Part shown: piece by piece, positions 37,326 to 48,535 of the stretch
Layout of the letters: each line of letters starts with the position of its first letter
Position numbering within the stretch: position 1 is the first letter of the stretch
Origin: Impatiens glandulifera
Lineage: Eukaryota > Streptophyta > Magnoliopsida > Ericales > Balsaminaceae
Assembly: GCF_907164915.1 (NCBI RefSeq)
Contig: NC_061864.1
Coordinates: 14,143,889-14,207,888, forward strand
Direction of reading: 5' to 3'
Length of the DNA stretch: 64,000 nt
Translations under genes and position numbers: made by a program
The notes under the pieces: model-generated
Database searches by the model: none
Seen by the model: the letters and a program-made list of their open reading frames with translations, nothing else
Told to the model about the DNA's origin: nothing

Positions 37326-38850
37326 TTCATAAGATCTCATGTTATTATTTATCATTTTAATATATTTCTCTTACTAGGTATTTTTTTTCTTTATTTTATC
37401 TTTAATAAATGGTCATTAGGTTTAAGGATGTTTTAATTGAAGTTTTTGTGCGTTAATACTCATAACCTAACATATAAATGGAAAGTAATAAATAATATAT
37501 TTAAATGAAATAAATTTTACATTACTCCTTTTCTTTAATTTCAACTTAATTACTTTGTTTTTTCAATAAGGGTTTCAACTAATTGGGAGCTAAAGAAGGA
37601 AGTTTTAAAATATGAAAAAGAAAAATAACAACACAAGTGCATGATAACATAGAGAAAGGATTACATCAATTTTCACCCAATTTTTTAAATATGTTGGCTA
37701 GTGGTTTCAAATAATGTTTTTTTCCTTTCACAATCGATTACAAAAATCTTAATATGACTTCGCCTTCTTTTATAAAGTTGGCTTCTCCTAATGTCCAAAA
37801 AATGAACTGTCCACTTCATCGCCATCTAGACAGCTCAATTGTTAGGAACACATTTATTTTGTTCAAAGGGCATGAAGTTGATTATTCACATTTATTAGAT
37901 GTTCCATGATTAAAAACTAACTATAACATCTTTGTTTATTGTCTCTACTCTATGTTTAAACATTTTTGTTCATTCTTAACTCAACCTATTTTAATTATAA
38001 AATCAAATAAGAGTTTTAACAATATAAACATCGAAAATTATACTTGAGGTTTTAAACCACACAAACGATGAAACTTTAAGCTATAAGCAGGAATCAAACA
38101 TAAACCGAGATACATATCAATATAAAAAAATATATATATTACCCATCAAAGTTGTATATATTTCAATCTTAAAATAATAATAAAACTCATATTGTTAGAG
38201 CTAAAAACAAATACATGACTTATTTATATTGACTATACCAACCCCTTGTCCAGCATGTTTTCCACAGTCCACTCCCACCCAACACAAATAATGGGTCATT
38301 TTGGGATATTTTTTTATATAATTATGTAGATAATTTTATTTAATTGAATCAAACCATGCAAATAATTGTGATTCTCATTGTATTGTATGCATATTATTAT
38401 TATATTAATAAAATAATAAAATATGCACAACTAAAGATGACGATGGGATATATGTACTTGTACCCTATGCCTAATACTCGTAGATACTCGATGGTCGAGT
38501 TGAATATTTTAAATCGGGGTTGAGAATGAGAAATGTAGAAGGTTCGGGATCGAGAATGGGGTGTATCAAACCCAAATCCAAAATTCGACTATATTAATAT
38601 TAAAATGATTAATTACTCTAATCATTCAATTAATTAATTAACTAATTACAAATTAATCGCACTTAATCTAAAGGGGCACTGATATAAATCTAAGATGATG
38701 CTGATGATGATAATCGATAATGGTTGGTGTATTAAAATATTTAATAATAATTAATTAATTAATTAATTAATTAATACAGTCTGTCTACCTAATTTAGCTT
38801 CACGTTTATTAATTTAATAAAACTTTACTCTTTCCTTTAATCAAAAGACA
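37326..38850. other. AT-rich intergenic DNA upstream of the second ERF
   Basis: No gene. A repeat scrap with 'actcgatggtcgagttg' lies near 38450-38590. An AATT run sits near 38745-38775. Confidence 0.45.
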
Positions 38851-38854
38851 CTAA

Positions 38855-38900
38855 TGACGTCATCAGATGCGCAAGCAAGTTAACAACTTTTACGCACGTG
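38855..38900 (+). promoter_or_regulatory. Promoter motif cluster of the second ERF gene
   Basis: TGACGTCA (38855-38862) is followed by TGCGCAAGCAA (38868-38878) and a G-box-like CACGTG at about 38896. They lie about 260-300 bases upstream of the favoured ATG. The first two motifs are shared with the ERF gene at 24.0 kb, in swapped order. Confidence 0.5.
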
Positions 38901-39155
38901 ATTGAAAAATCCAAACTTTCTCCTCTTGTCTACTTGGCCAACTTGATGTACAAAACAAATAAAAAATTATAATTTAAAATTAATATTTTTAAAAAATGGG
39001 TCCCACCAAGGTGCATGAACCAACAATCTTTCTCTCTCCCAACTTCATTTATATTCTTCTCTTTCATTTTCTTTCCAATTCCAATTTCTTCTCTCAAAGA
39101 TCCAATTTTTCATACAAATTCTATACTGAAATCGAAAACCCAGATAGTAATTTAC

Positions 39156-39872
39156 ATGCAAGGACAACAAGCGGCGGCTATGAGTTTTCCGGCCGGCGAT
39201 TTACCCATGTATTGCCGGAGTTCAAGTTTCGGTAGACTTATCCCATGTTTAACCGATACTTGGGGTGATTTGCCGTTAAAAGTTGACGATTCAGAAGATA
39301 TGGTCATATATGGGATCCTCCGTGACGCCTTGAACACCGGCTGGACGCCGTTAAGTTTAACAGCGACGGCGCCGGATGTTATTAAACCCGAGCCAATTGA
39401 AGAATTAATGGAGCCCTGTACAATCTCGCATGCTTTGTGGAAGGATGATAAGATAACGCAAACGCAAACGCCGGAGAAGACGATGGAGGTGGCGGCGACG
39501 GCGGCGGTGGTGAAGAAGGGAAGGCATTACAGAGGTGTAAGACAGCGGCCGTGGGGGAAATTTGCGGCGGAGATAAGAGATCCGGCTAAGAAAGGAGCTA
39601 GGGTATGGCTTGGGACTTATGAGACGGCTGAGGAAGCCGCGATGGCTTATGACCGAGCCGCTTATAGGATGCGTGGCTCAAGGGCACTGCTAAATTTTCC
39701 TCATAGGATCGCGTTGAACGATCCGGAGCCGATTAGGATATTGGGGAAACGCCGAGCCACTGAGTCGGCTTCATCGGCTTCTGAAGGTGGATCTGTGAAG
39801 AGGAGTAAGGAGGAGTCGACGGCTGAAGGAGCCGAGCCGAAGATAGAAGAGAGTTTTTCTAATGGTGGATGA
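39156..39872 (+). CDS. AP2/ERF transcription factor, group IX (ERF1A/ERF2-like)
   Basis: I place the start at 39156 ([11 protein letters not shown]), giving 238 residues. The frame is open back to 39015, but that extension is a low-complexity Phe/Ser/Ile leader typical of translated 5' UTR. The protein has an acidic N-terminal module ([15 protein letters not shown], about 45-59) like the conserved activation motif of group IXa ERFs. One AP2/ERF domain follows at about 124-181 ([20 protein letters not shown], then WLGTYE). A basic GKRR at 197-200 and KRSK at 215-218 are likely nuclear signals. The gene has no introns, as usual. It is expected to bind GCC boxes and activate defence genes. It diverges from the other ERF gene 15 kb away, and the promoters share motifs. 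An alternative start is the second Met at 39180. Confidence 0.95.
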   Translation: MQGQQAAAMSFPAGDLPMYCRSSSFGRLIPCLTDTWGDLPLKVDDSEDMVIYGILRDALNTGWTPLSLTATAPDVIKPEPIEELMEPCTISHALWKDDKITQTQTPEKTMEVAATAAVVKKGRHYRGVRQRPWGKFAAEIRDPAKKGARVWLGTYETAEEAAMAYDRAAYRMRGSRALLNFPHRIALNDPEPIRILGKRRATESASSASEGGSVKRSKEESTAEGAEPKIEESFSNGG

Positions 39873-42680
39873 TAGATGAGATTAATAATGAAAGCTGGCA
39901 AGCAATGATTGGATGTGATAAATGAGCTGTCAGTGTAATTTATTAAAATGGTCCTCTGAAATTTGTCTCTGTTTCGAAGAGACCCTTGGTTTTATGGAAT
40001 GTGTATTTATCAATGGTGATTAATCTCTCAACACATAAATTACTACAATTAACCCTAAAACGGTAAAACCCACTGCCCTCAATCTACCCGTTCAATATTT
40101 TACCTAAGGTAATTTTTTTTTACTATTATATGATTTGAAAGTAAATTATTTGATCTCATTTTAAAAAATTAGAAGGAAGCTCGGTTTAGGGTTTAGACTA
40201 ATCTTCATTTGTTTTTTTCGTTCAATTTATATTTTTTTTTTTTTTGTTATTAGACTTCTAGAATATTTTATTAAATATATTTTCTATTTTCATACCTTTC
40301 TAATTATAATTAGAAAAATAGAATCTTTTTAGACAGATACAATTCTATAATAGATTTGAATTTCAATATTATATACATATCGCTTTGCTTTATTAAAAAA
40401 AACTAGCTATTTTTTGACTCTATTCTAATTTGATGATAATAAATCAAATTAATCTAAAATAAAGAATGAATATATACTGAGTTATAACTAATAACTAAAC
40501 TGAGTTATAATTAAGCCTCTTCATTCATAAATGTGGAAGATAAGAATAAAAAAAAAAAAAGAATCGACCCTTCAAGTATTCTAAATTCCATGGGGAAAAT
40601 AATAAGATGAAAGAGATGAGTGTTCTACTCTATATCCTTTTATCGCGATTCCTGCTCGAGTTGTGCTGGTAAATTGACTTATGATGTCCTAAATTTACCA
40701 CATTTATCCATGCTCTCTTGTTTATTGCCCTTTTGGGGATACCCTTCACCTTTGGTCCTACCCTGCCTAATGTGAGTGGGCCAGTTTGCTGAAATATCCT
40801 TTTTTCTTAAAATTAAATTTTAAGTATGAAAGATGGTTCCATGGAATAAGGCAATCGATATACTTTTCCACCGAATAGTCAAATATGTTTCCTTAAAATT
40901 GGGGATTGGTGGGGCACAACAAATTGGGCCTGGAATCAGCAGTTCGAGTTCTTGTAGGTCTGTAATGATCATGCCTTCTCTTTTTGATGAACTGTATATT
41001 CCATTGTCCGGTTCTAGCTGTCTATCTCCTCTTCTTTCTCTGACCTTACTTTTTTATTTTAGTTTCTTTCTTACATAAAGAAAGATATTTAGCTGCTACT
41101 CCTTCATCAATGTTGTTGGATGATTAATTGTCAATAACACTAGATCATCATTTGACAAATCATGCATATTATCACCATTATTAATGAATTATAAATAGTT
41201 AAGCTTTTAATTAAATTTATTTAAAAGAATAATTTTTTTCATTAATTCTATCAATGAAAGTTAAGTTAACTATGGTGAAAAATCTAAACAAATATAATTA
41301 TGTATTTGTGGCAAACTAATAAAAGGATATAAAAACTATATGAAATTAAAAAAAAAAATAGCCAAAATAAATTCATTCAATCTAAGTTTAAGGCGTAATA
41401 CATGGTTTTACCGATGAACATAGAGAGTTTAAGTTGAGGCAAAAGCTTATAAATACTTTGAAATTTTGAACTTAATATTTAAACTTTTTAATAAATTTAT
41501 TAACTAATTAGAGAGTATATTATTTATTTTATAATTTTTTTAAAAAAATGTAAAAGAAACTTTTAAATAAAGTAACTTATTTCTCCATTTTATTCAATTC
41601 GTGATCATCATCAAGATATATTTGCTTTATTTTATTTAGGCCTCTAATTGTCAAAGCACTTTCATATATATTGCTTTATTTTATTTAGGTTTCTAATATT
41701 TTGGAAAAGCTTATAAATTCCCTAACTCTTTTTATTTAAGCCTCAAATTATTTTCGGATATTGATATAATAAGCCCAAATATTTGGTGAATTTCATGATA
41801 TTTAAAATCTAGAAACAATTTATTGCTGTATCAAAATGTGAGGGCTAATTTCAGAGTATTAAATCATTTTTTTAATACCATGATTTTTTGGTTTCATGAA
41901 TTTTAATTTGTTTGAAGTTTCTCGTTTTCTTATAAAAAAAGAAATGAATCATACAAAATAAAATTAATTAACTGTTCAGTCAAATATTTATTTTATAACT
42001 ATAATTATATAATTTTCATTATTAACTAAAATATTAAAATAAATTAAATTATTCTTTATCATTTTAAATTAATAAATTTATCCAAAATCTTTTACGTACT
42101 CTTACTCCAAAATTTACAATATTTTTTTACCTATTTAACTATACTAATACAAACCAACTACAAATAAAACAATAAAATGAATAAGGCTAATAAATAAAAT
42201 TAATTTAACTCAACTAAGTTAAAATCTCAATTTATATTGTAAAACTGTGTGATTGTACGATTTAAAAGTCTAAAGATTATATTTTTCGATAAACTTTTAC
42301 AATTTTAAATTAATTATTTTTAAATTTACAGTTTTACGAGTTTATAAATTATTTTGATTTTATTTTTTTATATTATTTAAAAATAAATAAAATAAAATAA
42401 TATTTAAATTTAATCTTTTTATAATGTATTCAAAACAATTAATTTATACAATTAGTTTTGTAATTATCACTTTTAAAATGTTTGGAGGTGTATAACCCAC
42501 ATCTTCAACATTTTAAATTAATTATTATTTTTATTAAGATTATATATATAAACTGCAAACATCCATAAAGAGATTTATCTACCGATTTCCCTATTACAAT
42601 GAAAACAATGATATCTTTGGGTAATTCTACTATTTTTTATTTATCTGAAACTGTAAAATTCGCACTTAGAAAAGAAGAAG
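39873..42680. other. Intergenic DNA with an unexplained less AT-rich block
   Basis: From 40560 to 41085 the base composition is closer to that of transcribed DNA, with an 81-codon plus-strand frame at 40833-41078 (MVPWNKAIDILFHRIV...), but there is no domain and no clear splice pattern on either strand. It may be a non-coding transcript or an old gene remnant. A short duplication with 'tgctttattttatttagg' lies at 41628-41690. The rest is AT-rich. Confidence 0.4.
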
Positions 42681-42730
42681 AATCTAATCTTTCTTATATA
42701 TTAAATTATCGTATTTGACAATTTGTAAAG

Positions 42731-43089
42731 ATGGGTGAACAAATTGGAAACAAGAACCAGAATCAACATGCTTTTGATCTCTCCATTAATGTTCCTCCTC
42801 AAGGTTTCCAAATGCTTTGATGATGATGGCCGCCTCAAACGAACTGGTAAAAAAAACAAAACAGACCCATCTTGTAACCCGACCCTGTTTTTAAAATCCT
42901 CTGTTCTTTAATGTGGGTCGGTTTGGACAGCCAGTGCCCATATAATCACGGCGGTTATAGGCTCGGGAGTTCTATCTTTGGCTTGGGCGACAGCTCAATT
43001 AGGTTGGGTTGCCGGTCCGGCGGTGATGTTTTTATTCTCTCTTGTTACTTATTACACATCTGCCTTCTCGCCGCTTGTTACCGGTCGCC
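42731..43089 (+). pseudogene. Amino acid permease (AAP) 5' fragment, plus copy
   Basis: Exon 1 (42731-42846) reads MGEQIGNKNQNQHAFDLSIN and then slips frame. With one base removed in 'ggtttcc' it continues SKCFDDDGRLKRTG and ends at a GT donor. Exon 2 (from about 42917) encodes the first AAP membrane segment (ITAVIGSGVLSLAWATAQLG), but 'ac' is missing at its start, the acceptor AG is absent, another base is lost near 43075, and the copy ends at 43089. AAPs are plasma-membrane proton-coupled amino acid importers of about 480 residues; only about 75 are represented here. It cannot make a transporter. Confidence 0.88.
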
Positions 43090-43205
43090 GCTTGAATCCC
43101 ACAAATCTTAACTTGAAACCCACCTAAAAACACAAATCATCAATTACAATAAGTTTCCATCATACCCTAACAAAGTTAACAAAAACCCATTTCAAAAAAA
43201 CTTAC

Positions 43206-43627
43206 CAAGATTAGATCGGACTGCATCCATATAAGTATAATTTCTTTTTCCGGTGACCGGATCGCCGGACCGGTAACAAGCGGCGAGAATGGCAGATGTG
43301 TAATAAGTAACCAGAGAGAATAAAAACATCACCTCCGGACCGGCAACCCAACCTAATTGAGCTGTCGCCAAAGCCAAAGATAGAACTCCCGAGCCTATAA
43401 CCGCCGTGATTATATGGCCACTGGCCGTCCAAACCGTCGACCCACATTAAAGAACAGAGGATTTTAAAAACAGGGTCGGGTTACAAGATGGGTCTGTTTT
43501 GTTTTTTTTACCAGTTCGTTTGAGGCGGCCATCATCATCAAAGCATTTGGAAACCTTGAGGAGGAACATTAATGGAGAGATCAAAAGCATGTTGATTCTG
43601 GTACATGTCTCCAGTTTATTCACCCAT
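43206..43627 (-). pseudogene. Amino acid permease (AAP) 5' fragment, minus copy
   Basis: Exon 1 is 43627-43512 and exon 2 about 43433-43206, read on the minus strand. Codon 4 is a stop (GAA then TAA, where the plus copy has CAA). The same one-base frame slip near 'ggtttcc' is present as in the plus copy. Exon 2 is longer and clean here: TVWTASGHIITAVIGSGVLS, then ATAQLGWVAGPEVMFLFSLV, then RSGDPVTGKRNYTYMDAVRS, ending at a GT donor. The acceptor AG before exon 2 is missing in both copies. Later exons are absent. The shared lesions mean that the fragment was already broken before it was duplicated. Confidence 0.9.
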
Positions 43628-43783
43628 CTTTACAAATACGATTAAATATATAAGAAAGAGTAGACGAAGGAGAAATGAGGGATTTTAGTACAGATGAGAG
43701 GGGATGAAGGGTATGTATATATAAGGGTAAATTACTCAAAATCATATAAAAAATTAAGGAAATTATGTAAGGGCAAATTTCTT

Positions 43784-44261
43784 TGGGTCCTTTAATTACT
43801 CTGATGGCTCACATTTAGTCCTTAAATTAATTTTTGAAATAAATTGTCCCTTCAACCTTTATAAATGTCACCCACGGTTCTTACGAAGTTACGATCAACT
43901 TTTTAGTTAAATATAACGGCTTAACTTAAAATATTATTGTTTTATATATTATCTTTAATCTTATTTGTTTATATTTATATATATAATTATTAAATCGTTT
44001 ATATATAATATTATATATATATCTTTTATTATTAAATTTTATATTTATATAATTATTAAATCTTTTATATAATATATAGATAATATATGTATATATATAT
44101 TCTTTATTTTTATAGTTAGAGATAATTGAGTATTGAAAAGTTATCATTAAGTTTATTAATTTTCAAACTATTTTTTAAAATATATATTATATAAATTATA
44201 TAAATTTATTTATATATATATAATTAATAATTAAAGATAATACATATAAATTATTTTAAAA

Positions 44262-44342
<81 letters not shown>

Positions 44343-44689
44343 TTTAATAATTATATAAATATAAAATTTAATAATAAAAGATATATATATAATATTATAT
44401 ATAAACAATTTAATAATTATACATATAAATATAAAAAAATAAGATTAAAGATAATATATAAAAAAAATATATTTTAAGCTTAAGCCGTTATACATATAAA
44501 TATAAAAAAATAAGATTAAAGATAATATATAAAAAAAATATATTTTAAGCTTAAGCCGTTATGTTTAATCAAAAAGTTGACGAAAATACCATTGGTTGGT
44601 GACCTTTCTAAAAGTTGAAGGAGCGATTTGTTTCAAAAATTAATTTGAGGGCTAAAAGTGATTGATCGAAATAATTCGAGGACCGCCTA
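43784..44689. mobile_element. Large foldback element with about 300-bp inverted arms
   Basis: The left arm (about 43784-44100) and the right arm (about 44340-44689) are inverted copies, including 'caaattaatttttgaaa', 'gtcaactttttgattaa' and 'ataacggcttaa' words. The loop is a (TA)n tract. A 71-bp unit ending 'ttaagcttaagccgttat' is duplicated in tandem inside the right arm (44421-44491 and 44492-44562). It has no coding capacity. It may be a Mutator-type foldback; no clean target duplication is visible. Confidence 0.7.
44262..44338. repeat. (TA)n microsatellite
   Basis: About 38 uninterrupted TA units at the centre of the foldback element. It is likely to extrude as a cruciform and to be length-variable. 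Confidence 0.95.
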
Positions 44690-45835
44690 AATAATTTGTT
44701 CATTATTTAATTCATTTAAATTTTTATATTTTTTATATTTATAATGATGTTAATTATTTAATAACCAAATTGAGTAAGAATTGAAATTTATAAATATTTT
44801 TTTTTTAAATAATTAATTGTTTTAAAATAAATAAAAGTTTATATTAGATAATTAGATAAATATAAAAAATAAATAAATTAATATATATATATATAATTAA
44901 AAAAAATATGTGATAATAAAAAATTATTCTTTTAAGCATAAAATATATTGTTTTTGAATAATAATAAATTATTATAATAGATAATGGTAAAATATTAAAA
45001 AAATATTTAAAATTAATATATATATATATATATAATTAAATAAAAAAATTATTCTTTGGTCTTAGTTTATTTTTTTTATGATAATAAATAAGTCTTAAAT
45101 TAATATATTTTTTAATAATTTAAAACTTAACATATTTAGTTAAATATATTTATAATATATAATTTTTATTTTTTATAATTTATTTTTAATAAATATTTAT
45201 TTATTTTATTTCAGTATTTTATATTAATATATATAATAATTATTATTTATTAAAAAATAACATTAGTTATTACTTTTAGTGTCTCAATTTATTTCTTTAT
45301 TAAGATAAATAAGTTTCAAATGCATTTTTAAATCACTTTGGTATGATTTAATAAAAATACATTTTTAATTTTGTCTTTTAATATGATTTTAGGCATTTAC
45401 TTAATATAAAATAAATATGTAATATTATATATAAATATAAAAATTATTAATAAGAAAATATATATTTTACATGATAAAGATAAAGAGAAATTAATTAATT
45501 AGGAAATTTTAAAAAATATATGAAAAAAAATAAAATATATTTTTATAAAATTAATAATAATAACTAGACAGATAAGACATTATATAATATATATAAAAAA
45601 GAGAAAACAAAAAATAAAATGATTGTTGAGAGGGTTTAAAAATATATAATAATTATTTTTATTTAATAATAATAATTTAATATTATCGTATTTCGTGTAA
45701 AAAATATATAGACAACTATAAATTAAAATATAGAATATTTAGTATATAATTATTTAAAATATGTCAAAATATACTATTAAATAAAGATTTTTTTAGTTTT
45801 ATTATTATATATTTATTATATTGTATAGATTTTTT
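44690..45835. other. AT-rich intergenic DNA
   Basis: Extremely AT-rich with several short TA runs. Nothing functional is seen. Confidence 0.5.
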
Positions 45836-46156
45836 TTCAAATAATCCAAATTATTTAAATAACTAATCAAAATATCAAACAAGGCCTTATAGATATTTCC
45901 ATGCACACAACAGGTAGATATTCAAAGTCGAAATCTTGTCGGATACCTAAGAAATTTCCATTGCATGCATGCAATGACCTGCAAGAATGAACACTTGCCA
46001 CCATTTTCTTCAACTCCTTCTTTATATATATTAATATATAACCCTATCTCAGTACAATGTACTCCGATCAATCTCAAACTCAAACTCCTTCATAACCAAC
46101 AATGGCAGCAATGCTCGATCAAAGGCCAGCAGGACAGGTTACCAGCAGCTGAGATA
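45836..46156 (+). pseudogene. Truncated oleosin copy: promoter, leader and first 16 codons
   Basis: This segment is a near-copy of 50370-50733. It carries the promoter with CATGCATG (45964-45971), the TATA region, the leader and an ATG at 46102. The frame reads MAAMLDQRPAGQVTSS and stops at TGA (46150-46152), where the intact gene has TGG for Trp 17. Homology ends a few bases later. The ABRE/G-box core of the intact promoter lies in a short stretch deleted here. It has no hydrophobic hairpin and cannot make an oleosin. It is probably the relic of a tandem duplication, interrupted before the MADS-containing 4.2-kb interval. Confidence 0.9.
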
Positions 46157-46196
46157 CTATTTTTCTCTAAATTAATTTATCCAATACTAGTAAAAT

Positions 46197-47000
46197 GATT
46201 TTCAATTCATACCCAACTCATTTATTCATTTATTTGGGTTAGTTAATGTGAGTTGGGTTTCAATTCATACCCAACTCATTTATTCATTTTATTTGGGTTA
46301 GTTAATGTGAGTTGGGCTTACCCAATTGTGCCTAACCCCTTTTAGAGACAATGTTTAGGGTTTCTTTTCTTTCATTTCATTCCATTAAGTGTGACATATT
46401 TTTTCTTTAAACTTTTCTAATTTGATTAAAACCATTTACTAAAAAAAATTAATTAATTTATCCATTACTAGTAAAATAAAATTTTCGTTTCATACCCAAT
46501 TCATTTATTTATTTTATTTGGGTTAAGTAATATTAGTTGGGCTTACCCAATTGCGCGTAATCCTTTTACGAGACAATCCAATTGCGCGTAATCTTTTTTA
46601 CGAGACAACGTTTAGGGTTTCTTTTCTTTCATACAATACGTTTCATTCCATTAAGTGTGAACATATTTTTTCTTTGAACTTTTCTAATTTGATTAAAACC
46701 ATCTACTAAAAAAAATTAATTAATTTATCCATTACTAGTAAAATAAAATTTTCGTTTCATACCAATTCATTTATTTATTTTATTTGGGTTATGTAATATG
46801 AGTTGGGCTTACCCAATTGCGCGTGATCCTTTTACGAGACAACCCAATTGCGCGTAATCTTTTTTACGAGACAACGTTTAGGGTTAGGGTTAGGGTACAA
46901 TGTCTAGAGTTTCTTTTTCTTTCCTATAAAACGTTTCATTCCGTGTTAGTTGTAAATGTGTTTTTTTTCTTCTTACTCTCTTTTGTTTCTTTCTCTACCT
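46197..47000 (+). repeat. Tandem repeat block with telomere-like motif
   Basis: First, a 63-bp unit with 'ttcaattcatacccaactc' is present twice (46197-46322). Then a roughly 265-bp unit, starting near 'tttagggtttcttttctttc' and ending near 'tacccaattgcgcgtaat', is present about two and a half times (46340-47000). At about 46875-46898 the junction has 'tttagggttagggttaggg', close to the plant telomere unit but too short to be a telomere relic. Confidence 0.75.
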
Positions 47001-48094
47001 ATTGGCGGGCGGCGGCCTTCTAAGATTTTGGAAGATTTTTTTCTTTTTTATCGTGAGTAACAATATTTTTATTTTATTTTTTTGAATTAAAGAGAACTAA
47101 CATGATACCCCTCAGTTATGACCCATGTTTTCAATCAAAACGCTTTCAATTGGAATCAAATTAACACGTGATTTTTTTTATCTTTATGCCGACTCTTACT
47201 AGGCTACTTTGATAGGTTTGTTTTACCACAACATTTTTATTTATTTCAAGTTTTGTTGATTTGGACGATAAATTTTACTTTTACCCTATTCTATGATTTG
47301 TTTAATGGATTTTTGAAGATTATTCATGTTGGCAAGATTGCAGGATGTAGCATGTAGGGCTTGATTTTTCTTCACTCAAATGAACAGATCTATTTGTCAC
47401 AAAAGAGTTGTATTGTGGCATTCATTTGGACAAAATTATTTTTTATAAACTCAATCAGAGTTCTTTTTTACCCGATTTAGGAACTTTTGATAGAGATCTT
47501 ATATCGGCCATCTTTGTAGACCATTTAGTTTTTGATTTGGATGTTTCTCTCCTCTTTATCTTCCCATCTAGTTCTATTTTTGAAGAACAATCATCTTATT
47601 ATTACTCTCGTCATTCATTTATCGTGCTAGTTTGAGTTTTTTTTATCCTGATTTAGGAAGAGTTTTTGATAGAAATCTTATTCTGGCCATTTTTGTTAGC
47701 CATCAAGTTTTTTATTTCAATGTTTCTCTCCTCTTTGTCTTTTCTGTAGTTATATTTATAGATGGATCGAGTATTCATCGTGACTACTTTGATTTATTCA
47801 TTGTTTAGGAGATGGATATGTTATTACAATGTTTTTTTTAATGTTTTATGATTGTGATAAAAATATTTTTTGTTAATCCCTTATAAGTTAAACAAATCAA
47901 TTATTTTTTTTTATTTTTAATTTGTCCAGTTGTTAACACGTTAAACAAATATTACACAAAAAAATTTTCCAACATCAATCTTTTTTATTTATTTTTAATT
48001 ATACTTTTTACTAATTCAATATTAATTATGAACTGTTCTATTATAATTAAAATACTTTTTGATTTTTTTCCATTAATGATATTAAAATATTATC
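47001..48094. other. Non-coding DNA with a degenerate duplication
   Basis: Two related segments of about 110 bp, at 47475-47580 and 47652-47760, share 'ttgatagagatcttat' and 'tgtttctctcctcttt'. The short frames across them have no recognisable domains. Confidence 0.45.
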
Positions 48095-48314
48095 CCAAAA
48101 GTTTTTAAAATTAATTAGTATGGTACTATCATTTTCTATTGTAATATTATATTTTTTTTCTTTAATTAACTGATATCAAGATATTATCCCAAAAATGGGA
48201 TGATATCAATTTTAGAATAATATCTTGATATCGGTTAAATAAGGGAAAAAATCTAATATTTAGATTACAATAGAAAAAGTTAGTAGCATAGTAATTAATT
48301 TTAAAAACTTTTGG
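48095..48314. mobile_element. Foldback MITE, 220 bp, upstream of the MADS gene
   Basis: The arms of about 90-95 bp are inverted copies: the left starts CCAAAAGTTTTTAAAATTAA (48095) and the right ends with its complement at 48314. The arms share 'gatatcaagatattat'. The centre is short. There is no obvious target duplication. It ends about 220 bases before the MADS start codon, so it sits in the promoter. Confidence 0.75.
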
Positions 48315-48535
48315 AAACATAATTATTTACAAAATCTCAACAATTATATTTTTAAACATTTTTTAATTTTATTTTTGTTGGGAAGGATTGTGATTATCCT
48401 TAATCATTAATTAATACAAATTTCTATCCATATAAATAAAGCCATTGAGTGAAAACAAATTCATCAGTGAAAATATTTTCTCTTCCATTTATTTCACAAA
48501 TAAATATTGTTTCTTATTCTCACTTTTGTTACACT

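Larger units (their letters stand above)
42683..43660. repeat. Inverted duplication of an AAP gene fragment
   Basis: The left arm, 42683-43089, and the right arm, 43264-43660, are reverse complements with high identity across the leader, exon 1, intron 1 and part of exon 2 of an amino acid permease. A 175-base centre separates them. A transcript across the unit would form a long hairpin. Confidence 0.85.

Noticed and set aside
39015..39155. N-terminal extension of the ERF frame to an upstream ATG
   Set aside because: The extension is low-complexity Ser/Phe/Ile typical of a translated leader; family proteins begin near the ATG at 39156.
42911..43111. Plus-strand 66-codon frame read as a new small protein
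   Set aside because: It is an out-of-frame reading of the amino acid permease exon 2 fragment.
43926..44147. 73-codon minus-strand frame rich in Tyr, Ile and Asn
   Set aside because: Translation of AT-rich foldback arm DNA; no start context or domain.
46875..46898. Interstitial telomere sequence
   Set aside because: Only about three imperfect units; too short for a telomere relic and part of a local tandem repeat.
48449..48535. N-terminal extension of the MADS frame
   Set aside because: MADS domains of this group begin within a few residues of the start; the ATG at 48536 gives that.
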